A stretch of DNA of 64,000 nucleotides from Bog-159 sp050008575 (GTDB lineage: Bacteria > Acidobacteriota > Terriglobia > Bryobacterales > Bryobacteraceae): the NCBI GenBank assembly GCA_050008575.1, contig JBEKMJ010000025.1, positions 1 to 64,000 on the forward strand. Reading direction: 5' to 3'. The notes beneath the pieces are model-generated. The model was not told the DNA's origin. It was given only the letters and a program-made list of their open reading frames with translations, and searched no databases. The translations under genes and the position numbers were made by a program. Positions 58,342 through 64,000 of the stretch are shown one piece after another (position 1 is the first letter of the stretch; each line of letters starts with the position of its first letter).

Positions 58342-59118
58342 ATGCTCGTTGACTCGCATTGCCATCTGGACGACAAGCAGTTCGACTCCGACCGCGATCA
58401 GGTCATCGCGCGCGCCCTCGAAGCCGGCGTCGAGCGCATGATGGCTATCGGCACGGGCGAAGGTCCGCCGGACCTGGAGGCTGCGTTGCGGCTGGCCCGC
58501 CGGTACGATTTTATTTACGCAACCGTGGGCGTGCATCCTCACGATGCCTCGAAAGCTACGCCGGAGACTTTCGCCGCCATGGAAATGCTGGCGGCGGCAA
58601 CCAAGGTGCTCGCCATCGGCGAAATCGGTCTCGACTATCATTACGACTTCTCGCCGCGCGATGTGCAACGCGACGTCTTCATCGCGCAGTTGAAGCTTGC
58701 GGCCGGGGCAGGGAAGCCCATCGTGATTCACACCCGCGAGGCGTGGGACGATACTATGTTCGTGTTGCGCGAGCACTGGTCCGGCGGCGGCATCATACAC
58801 TGCTTTAGCGGCGGTTCGGCGGAAGCCCGTCAGGCGCTGGATCTCGGCTTCCACTTGAGCTTTGGCGGCGTCATCACGTTTCCGAAGGCGGAAGCGTTGC
58901 GCGACGCGGCGCGCATGACGCCGGAAGATCGCATGCTCATCGAGACCGACGCGCCCTATCTTGCGCCGGTCCCCAAGCGCGGCAAGCGCAACGAGCCGGC
59001 CTTCGTGGTGGAGTCCGCGCGCCGGCTGGCCGAAGTCCGCGGCGTGGCGCCGGAGCGGATCGCGGAGGCGACCACTGCGAACTTCGAACGGCTGCTGCTA
59101 AACTGTAACTTCCAATGA
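58342..59118 (+). CDS. TatD-family metal-dependent hydrolase
   Basis: 258 residues from the ATG at 58342; an earlier in-frame ATG at 58303 lies inside the repeat. Metal-site residues are seen in 'MLVDSHCHLDD', 'AIGEIGLDYHYD', 'PIVIHTREAWDDT', 'IIHCFSGGSAEARQAL' and 'LIETDAPYLAP'. TatD proteins are DNases or phosphoesterases with a TIM-barrel fold. metG-tatD adjacency is common in bacteria. It overlaps the next gene by 4 nt. Confidence 0.94.
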   Translation: MLVDSHCHLDDKQFDSDRDQVIARALEAGVERMMAIGTGEGPPDLEAALRLARRYDFIYATVGVHPHDASKATPETFAAMEMLAAATKVLAIGEIGLDYHYDFSPRDVQRDVFIAQLKLAAGAGKPIVIHTREAWDDTMFVLREHWSGGGIIHCFSGGSAEARQALDLGFHLSFGGVITFPKAEALRDAARMTPEDRMLIETDAPYLAPVPKRGKRNEPAFVVESARRLAEVRGVAPERIAEATTANFERLLLNCNFQ

Positions 59119-60116
59119 ATCTGGGCAAGCTTGGGCAAGCCATCACCGGCAAGGAGATCTTCGACCTGATCCACGACGATCTGCAGCGCGTGGAAAAAGA
59201 GATCAGCTTGGAAACCGTCGCGTCGGTGGAAGTGGTCACCCAGATCGGGCAATATCTGCAGGAGAGCGGCGGCAAGCGGCTGCGGCCGACGCTGCTGCTG
59301 CTGGCTTCCAAACTGATCGGCGACGGCGGCGAGAGCGCCATCCATCTGGGCGCCGTAGTCGAGATTATCCATGCCGCCACGTTGGTGCATGACGATGTGA
59401 TCGACGATGCCCGCACGCGCCGCGGCCGGCCATCGGCGAACGCGCAGTGGGGCAACCACACTTCGGTGCTGGCGGGCGACTGGCTTTACATGGAAGCGTT
59501 CCAAGTGGCGCTGCGCGAGCGCAACTTCCACGTGCTGGACCTGCTGATCGGGCTGACCCAGATGATGGTGGAGGGCGAGCTGTTGCAGCTCGAGCGCATC
59601 GGCCGCATCGAAGTTACCGAAGCCGATTGCATGGAACTGGTGGACCGCAAAACCGCCTGCCTGTTTTCGGTGTGCGCCAAGCTGGGCGCCATCGTTTCCG
59701 GTGCGGATTCGCAGACCGAGGAGCGCCTGGGCGATTACGCGTGGAACCTGGGCATGGCGTTCCAGCTTGTGGACGATCTGCTGGATTTCACGTCGCGCGA
59801 AAAGGTGCTGGGCAAGCCGGTGGGCAACGATCTGCGCGAAGGCAAAGTGACGCTGCCGCTGGTGTATGCGCTGGAGCAGGCGTCGGGCGAAGAGCGCCGC
59901 CGCGTGGAAACCATCCTGCACGAGCGGAACTACGAGCGCGTGCCGTTCCCCCAGATTCTGGAGATGGTGGAGCGGTATGGCGGCATCGCGCGCGTGAAGG
60001 AGCGGGCGCAGGCGTTCACCGAGAAGGCGCGCGCGCTCATTAGCGAATTTCCGGACTCGCCCTATCAGCGGGCGCTGTACAGTGTGACGGAGTTGATCAC
60101 CGAGCGGGACCACTGA
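59115..60116 (+). CDS. Trans-polyprenyl diphosphate synthase
   Basis: 333 residues with both Asp-rich motifs, 'LVHDDVIDDARTRRGRPSAN' (first, Asp93-Asp97) and 'LVDDLLDFTSREKVLGKPVG' (second), plus 'GGKRLRPTLLLLASKL' binding the diphosphate. It condenses isopentenyl diphosphate into a long chain, most probably the octaprenyl or heptaprenyl tail of quinones (IspB/HepT class). The chain length cannot be set by eye. Last gene of the larC-metG-tatD run. Confidence 0.93.
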   Translation: MNLGKLGQAITGKEIFDLIHDDLQRVEKEISLETVASVEVVTQIGQYLQESGGKRLRPTLLLLASKLIGDGGESAIHLGAVVEIIHAATLVHDDVIDDARTRRGRPSANAQWGNHTSVLAGDWLYMEAFQVALRERNFHVLDLLIGLTQMMVEGELLQLERIGRIEVTEADCMELVDRKTACLFSVCAKLGAIVSGADSQTEERLGDYAWNLGMAFQLVDDLLDFTSREKVLGKPVGNDLREGKVTLPLVYALEQASGEERRRVETILHERNYERVPFPQILEMVERYGGIARVKERAQAFTEKARALISEFPDSPYQRALYSVTELITERDH

Positions 60117-60136
60117 AGCGGGGCCCACACGGGCGG

Positions 60137-60274
60137 CTACAGGCACGAGGCATGGAAGCCGACGCGCTTGCGCAAGAAATGAGTCCGCTCCTCGGGCGGT
60201 TTCTCCAGCAACTTGCGAATCCGATCCCGCAAAACCCGGTCGCTTTCGCGCCGTAGCGCCTCATGCTTCGTCAT
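60137..60274 (-). CDS. Small basic hypothetical protein
   Basis: 45 residues, highly charged and helical ('LRRESDRVLRDRIRKLLEKP', ending 'KRVGFHASCL'), preceded by AGAGAGA. It overlaps by 14 nt the 3' end of a decayed nucleotidyltransferase-like frame, so it was the second gene of a two-gene unit. Function unknown. Confidence 0.5.
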   Translation of the reverse strand: MTKHEALRRESDRVLRDRIRKLLEKPPEERTHFLRKRVGFHASCL

Positions 60275-60536
60275 TCTCTCTTTTCTTCTTCTCATCCGGC
60301 GCTTTCTCCAGAATCTCCAGCACCGCCCGATCGCGCGGACGTCCCGCGGCCCTCTAACTCTTGATGATATCCGCCAGGTCGGCGACCAACAACACGTGAC
60401 CTCCAAAGTCCAGCCGGGAGGCGCGGCTGCGTAAAGCCGCCAACGACCGCACGCCATCGATCCGGCTCATGAAATCGACCTGCAGCGAATCGTCGTCGCG
60501 CTCCATACGAAACAAGCCGGAGACCGGCTTGACCAC
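60261..60536 (-). pseudogene. Truncated nucleotidyltransferase-like gene
   Basis: The frame reads 'DDDSLQVDFMSRIDGVRSLA', 'FGGHVLLVADLADIIKS', a TAG stop, then 'RAAGRPRDRAVLEILEKAPD'. Together these match the second half of small nucleotidyltransferase/AbiEii-like proteins ('D.DFL...DG..SF..L', then 'D.I.SKRA.GR.KD...L..L'). The N-terminal half is absent because the NHL-repeat gene stop codon abuts the fragment. Both truncation and an internal stop make it dead. Family call is moderate. Confidence 0.5.
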
Positions 60537-63338
60537 CTACTCCACCGCAATGGTGACACCCGCGGGGCTCTGATACGGCCCTATCGACAGCACGACCGGT
60601 AAGTCGCCCGTAGGAACGAAGCCGGCGGGAACCTGCGCATTGATCTGCATCAGGCCCACAAAGCCCGGCGCCTCACCGGCGAACAGAATGTCGGCGGGAA
60701 TATTAGCCATGGTCAGCGATACCGGCAACACGGGCACCGGGTATGGTGCTGCCGCGCCTTGTCCGGTGACGCCGGCGGGGTTCGTTTGGCCATCGCCGGT
60801 GGCATATAACACGACGATCGATCCGCGCGGCGCGGGATTTTGATCGGAATTGATCGAGCCATCCTGGTTCACCACCACGGCGTTGCCCGTGCCGTTGCTC
60901 AACGTGAACAGCGCGGGACTGGCGTCCGCCAGCGGGACCTGCATATTCGCCACCAGAGCGCCCTGATACATAATTTGCAATTGCGCGGCAGCAATGCCCG
61001 CCATCTCGTATGGCACCTGCGCGTTGATCTGGTTCGCCTGCACATAATAGAGCGGCGCGGGCGTGCTATTGAATAACACCTGTACATTGCCCAGCGTAGT
61101 GGACAAGATCCCGGATGCATCGAACATACCCGAAACGGCGGTAGCCGGTCCTATGCTCTGGCTCACGGGGGCAAAGATGGAAAAGATCTCGCCGGGCGAC
61201 AACGGGCCGGGCAGCAGGCTGGCCGAATTAGCAAGCGTCACATCGATCAGCGGCGGCGGCGTTACCACCGTCTGGCTCGCCGCCAGCAGGCGCACGCGAT
61301 TGTTGCCGGTGTCCGCGACCCACACGTTGCCCAGGTTATCCACCGCCAGGCCGCCCGGATTGAAGAGCGCCATGGCCAGCGCCGGACCACTGTCGCCGTT
61401 GTACGCCGCATCGCCGCTGCCCGCAATCGTAGCGATGTTGCCATCGGGCGTGATCACGCGCACGCGATTGTTGCCGGTGTCGGCGATGAAGATGTTCTCG
61501 TTCGCGTCCACCGCCACGGCCGAGGGATTGCTCAGCGCCGCGGCCGCCGCCGGTCCGCCATCGCCGCTGAACCCGCTGATTCCGGTGCCGGCGATGGTCG
61601 AGATGACGCCGCCCGGCGTGAGCATCACGATGCGTTGGTTCTGGGTGTCGGCGATGAACAGATTGCCGGCCGCATCCACCGCCAATCCACTGGGGTCGTA
61701 CAATTCGCCGAGTGAAGTCCCCCCGCCGCTGGCGTTGCCGGGTGTGCCATTGCCGGCCACGGTGTGCATGTTGCCCGCGGGGTCCACCTGGATCACCCGG
61801 CTGTGGCCCGTATCGGAAACGTAAACGTTGCCTGCCAAATCGGCAGCCACGGCTTGCGGCGAATTCAGGGGGATGAGCGTGGCCGGATCGCCTTCGCCGC
61901 CGAATCCGGAGCTGGTGCCGTTGCCCGCGAAGGTCGAGATCGTGCCGGAAGGGTTCACCAGGCGCACGCGGCTGTTCTGGCTGTCGGCGATGTAGAGGTT
62001 GCCGGTCGAATCGAACGCGAGGCCGACGGGGCCAGACAAGCTCGCGCTAACGGCCGGCAGTCCATCGCCCGCATACGTTGGCGTGCCATTGCCGGCCACG
62101 GTGTTTATCGTCCCGCTGGCCGCTACCGCGCGCACGCGCTGGTTATTGGTGTCGCCTATATAGAGCGATCCGTTGTTGAATGCCAGGCCAGTAGGCGCAT
62201 TCAGGACGGCTAACAACGCGCTGCCGCCGTCGCCGCCGTAGCCGAACGTGCCGTTGCCGGCGGCCGCGGTGACGATAGTCGTCACCGCCGTGACGCACAC
62301 CACTTGCCGCGCCTCGGAGATATACAGATCGCCCACTGGGTCGAGCGCCACCTCCACGGGAGTGTTCAGCGCGGTTTGCAGCGCGGGTTGTCCGTAGCCG
62401 GTGTAAGCGCCGCTGCCTGGAGCACCCGCCACGCTGGTGAGCGCGCCGGCGGCAGTTAACTCCCATACGAACGAGTTGCCGCTCTCGGGGATATAGAGAT
62501 CGCCTGCCGGATCGGCGGCCAGCCCGGAGAGATGAATATTGGGCATGCCGAAACTTTGTTGCGTCAAAAGCGTGTTGATGGTGCCCGCCCCGGCCAGCAC
62601 CTTGCGAATGCGTGTGTTGCCGCTGTCCACGATGTAGAGGTTGCCCGCGGCGTCGAGAGCCAGGCCGGCCGGGAACGCCAGTTGCGCGGCGGTAGCCGGT
62701 CCGCCGTCTCCGCCGAAGCCCGCGATTCCGGTTCCGGCTATTGTGCCAATGGTCCCGCCCGGCGCCACTTGGCGCACGCGATGGCCATCGAACTCGGAGA
62801 TGTACAGGTTGCCGGCCGCGTCGGTCGCCACGTTGCGCGGGCCCAGCAATAGGGCGCCAGTCGCCGGACCGCCGTCCGCACTGCTGCCGCTCGCCCCATT
62901 GCCTGCCACCGTAGTGATATTCCCGTCCGTGCCGACGGCCCGCACGCGTTGGTTCCCATAGTCGGCGATGTACAGGTTGCCCGCCGCATCCAACGCCACG
63001 TCGTAAGGCTGATTCAATTGCGCGGCCGATGCCGGGCCGTTGTCGCCGCTGAAGCCGGGATGTCCGTTGCCGGCCACCGTGCTGATCGTGCCGGCCGGAG
63101 TCACCTTGCGCACGCGGTGGTTGGCTGCGTCGGCGATATAGAGGTCGCCCGCCGGGTCCAGTGCCATCCCTTCGGGTTGCGCCAATTGGGCCGCCACCGC
63201 GAGTCCGCCATCGCCCACCAGATCGCTGCCGGCCACGGTGGTCAGTTGATAGACCGGCGGCGATGCCGGCAGGGCGGGGAAGCAGGCTGGGCCGAACAGG
63301 GCCAGCGCCAGGGGTATGCCCGCATACCGAAATTGCAT
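60537..63338 (-). CDS. Secreted NHL-repeat protein with Solibacter-type C-terminal domain
   Basis: 933 residues. A signal peptide (about 1-25) is followed by about a dozen NHL propeller repeats of the form 'DAAGNLYIADYGNQRVRAVG' alternating with 'TVAGNG....GDGGPA' (about 30-700), giving probably two six-bladed propellers. The last 215 residues ('LSPGEIFSIFAPVSQSIGPA', 'QINAQVPYEMAG', 'GSIVVLYATGDGQTNPAGVT', 'GLMQINAQVPAGF') are the TIGR03437-type domain first described as abundant in Solibacter. Extracellular; probably protein- or carbohydrate-binding. GGGGA precedes the ATG. Confidence 0.92.
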   Translation of the reverse strand: MQFRYAGIPLALALFGPACFPALPASPPVYQLTTVAGSDLVGDGGLAVAAQLAQPEGMALDPAGDLYIADAANHRVRKVTPAGTISTVAGNGHPGFSGDNGPASAAQLNQPYDVALDAAGNLYIADYGNQRVRAVGTDGNITTVAGNGASGSSADGGPATGALLLGPRNVATDAAGNLYISEFDGHRVRQVAPGGTIGTIAGTGIAGFGGDGGPATAAQLAFPAGLALDAAGNLYIVDSGNTRIRKVLAGAGTINTLLTQQSFGMPNIHLSGLAADPAGDLYIPESGNSFVWELTAAGALTSVAGAPGSGAYTGYGQPALQTALNTPVEVALDPVGDLYISEARQVVCVTAVTTIVTAAAGNGTFGYGGDGGSALLAVLNAPTGLAFNNGSLYIGDTNNQRVRAVAASGTINTVAGNGTPTYAGDGLPAVSASLSGPVGLAFDSTGNLYIADSQNSRVRLVNPSGTISTFAGNGTSSGFGGEGDPATLIPLNSPQAVAADLAGNVYVSDTGHSRVIQVDPAGNMHTVAGNGTPGNASGGGTSLGELYDPSGLAVDAAGNLFIADTQNQRIVMLTPGGVISTIAGTGISGFSGDGGPAAAAALSNPSAVAVDANENIFIADTGNNRVRVITPDGNIATIAGSGDAAYNGDSGPALAMALFNPGGLAVDNLGNVWVADTGNNRVRLLAASQTVVTPPPLIDVTLANSASLLPGPLSPGEIFSIFAPVSQSIGPATAVSGMFDASGILSTTLGNVQVLFNSTPAPLYYVQANQINAQVPYEMAGIAAAQLQIMYQGALVANMQVPLADASPALFTLSNGTGNAVVVNQDGSINSDQNPAPRGSIVVLYATGDGQTNPAGVTGQGAAAPYPVPVLPVSLTMANIPADILFAGEAPGFVGLMQINAQVPAGFVPTGDLPVVLSIGPYQSPAGVTIAVE

Positions 63339-63390
63339 ATTCCCCTAATGGGTGCGCAAGCGCTCAGGTTTTTCTCAAAAGTTCGTGGGG

Positions 63391-63705
63391 TTAGCTGCCC
63401 TTTGGCTTCCTGAAGACCGCGCCCAGCGTCAGGGTAAGCAGTCCGGCGATCTCTCCGATTGTCGCTCCGCCCAGCCACTTCAATAGGGTTGCATCCAGAT
63501 TGAAGCCCCAAGCCTTGAAACCCTGGAAATAGAAGATTGCCATGGTGGCCAACAGCAGTCCGCCATAAGCCACCAGGAGGAAATTGATGATCTTTCCCTG
63601 TTGGGTGATGTGGTGGGTGGTGGTGATCTCTTCGACCCAGATTTTGACGTCGGCTACGGTGCGGCGTCGGGGCTGATCGCCAGCGCCGCCTGGCAAAAGG
63701 GCCAT
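63391..63705 (-). CDS. Small membrane protein of unknown function
   Basis: 104 residues with two hydrophobic segments (about 43-63 and 75-97, 'FLLVAYGGLLLATMAIFYFQ' and 'GGATIGEIAGLLTLTLGAVF'). The segment before the first helix ('VKIWVEEITTTHHITQQGK') is polar. No recognised family. It is 22 bp downstream of the next gene in the same direction, so the two may form a unit. Confidence 0.6.
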   Translation of the reverse strand: MALLPGGAGDQPRRRTVADVKIWVEEITTTHHITQQGKIINFLLVAYGGLLLATMAIFYFQGFKAWGFNLDATLLKWLGGATIGEIAGLLTLTLGAVFRKPKGS

Positions 63706-63727
63706 AAACGAGTGCTCGGCAGACCGC

Positions 63728-63991
63728 TTACGACCTCGCCGCGTGAGCTAGCGCGGTTTCGGGCCGATGTTTCTTTGCGACCCTTTCGAGCAGTGGGGTA
63801 ACAAACACCCGGTAGACGTTGTCCCCATTAACGGCGGCGATTTCGTTGCCGTGTTTGACCTCTTTGATGGCCCATTCCAGCATGGTCAGAGCATTGTTGA
63901 ACAACTCTTTCATGCTGTCGGACCCCGTTTCGGCCTGAAGCGCTTTTAGCTCGTTGACACGCTCTTCCGGCAGTTCAAAATTCATTCGCAT
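63728..63991 (-). CDS. Small putative ribbon-helix-helix-like protein
   Basis: 87 residues. 'MNFELPEERVNELKALQAET' followed by 'SMKELFNNALTMLEWAIKEV' has the strand-helix-helix pattern of ribbon-helix-helix proteins, then a longer C-terminal region ('GNEIAAVNGDNVYRVFVTPL'). AGGG sits 5 nt before the ATG at 63991; ATG 63985 is possible. Function unknown. It lies at the window edge but appears complete. Confidence 0.6.
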   Translation of the reverse strand: MRMNFELPEERVNELKALQAETGSDSMKELFNNALTMLEWAIKEVKHGNEIAAVNGDNVYRVFVTPLLERVAKKHRPETALAHAARS

Positions 63992-64000
63992 CGGTGCCCT

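Overview
ORGANISM. The window looks like a chromosomal piece of an acidobacterium of the Solibacter/Bryobacter type. The evidence is high GC, a very large TonB-dependent receptor with an N-terminal carboxypeptidase-regulatory-like domain, a long ADOP-type FtsX/MacB permease beside a PadR regulator, a GloVer-repeat protein, a 933-residue NHL-repeat protein ending in the C-terminal domain typical of Solibacter (TIGR03437 type), and many short palindromic repeats between and inside genes. No rRNA, CRISPR array, insertion sequence or replication origin was seen. There is one tRNA.

LAYOUT. 1-1.6 kb is the end of an integrated element: an excisionase-like protein and a tyrosine recombinase pointing at the 3' end of a tRNA-Gly(CCC). 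1.7-6.1 kb holds secreted and periplasmic proteins (DUF4097 type, a penicillin-acylase-type Ntn hydrolase, two small exported proteins). 6.2-22.3 kb holds a surface-acylation cassette read on the minus strand (MBOAT O-acyltransferase, two SGNH hydrolases, a DltC-like carrier protein, and a KAS III homologue with Ser in place of the catalytic Cys). It is split by about 10.7 kb of foreign-looking DNA flanked by 0.4-kb direct repeats. The insert carries a TonB receptor, a LytS/LytR-type two-component pair, a lipoprotein, a GloVer protein and a graveyard of gene fragments. 22.3-27.1 kb holds small membrane proteins, a GT9 glycosyltransferase, a lysoplasmalogenase-like protein and a two-domain retropepsin. 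27.2-30.7 kb is an operon egtB-egtD-ABC ATPase-ABC permease, i.e. ergothioneine synthesis coupled to an OpuB-like transporter. 31.3-34.2 kb holds Ada, a SAM methyltransferase and a 2OG-Fe(II) oxygenase. 34.3-36.9 kb holds two heptosyltransferase-like GT9 genes and an ICMT-like methyltransferase. 37-42.2 kb holds an Nramp-UspA fusion and a secreted matrixin-like protease. 42.2-47.9 kb (minus) holds an ADOP permease with PadR, then a SurA-like chaperone, an OB/HD-domain nuclease and a BlaI-type regulator.

48.2-54.6 kb (plus) is the most coherent accessory system. A membrane-anchored GcvH-like protein, a 16-Cys ferredoxin-like subunit, an NrfD/HybB-type quinone-interacting membrane protein, a histidine kinase with two periplasmic CxxCH haem motifs, a sigma-54 response regulator and an archaemetzincin follow one another. 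A sigma-54-type -24/-12 element and an upstream dyad precede the first gene. 55.2-60.1 kb is larC-metG-tatD-polyprenyl synthase. 60.1-64 kb holds a decayed nucleotidyltransferase-like gene, the NHL/Solibacter-domain protein and two small proteins.

HOW IT FITS TOGETHER. The strongest functional hypotheses are (1) a Dlt-like pathway in which a carrier-protein-bound acyl group, loaded by a serine KAS III homologue rather than by an adenylating ligase, is moved by MBOAT and SGNH proteins onto a surface polymer; (2) a haem-sensing, sigma-54-controlled quinone/Fe-S membrane module; and (3) ergothioneine synthesis with its own transporter. All coordinates and motifs were read by eye, and no database search was possible.
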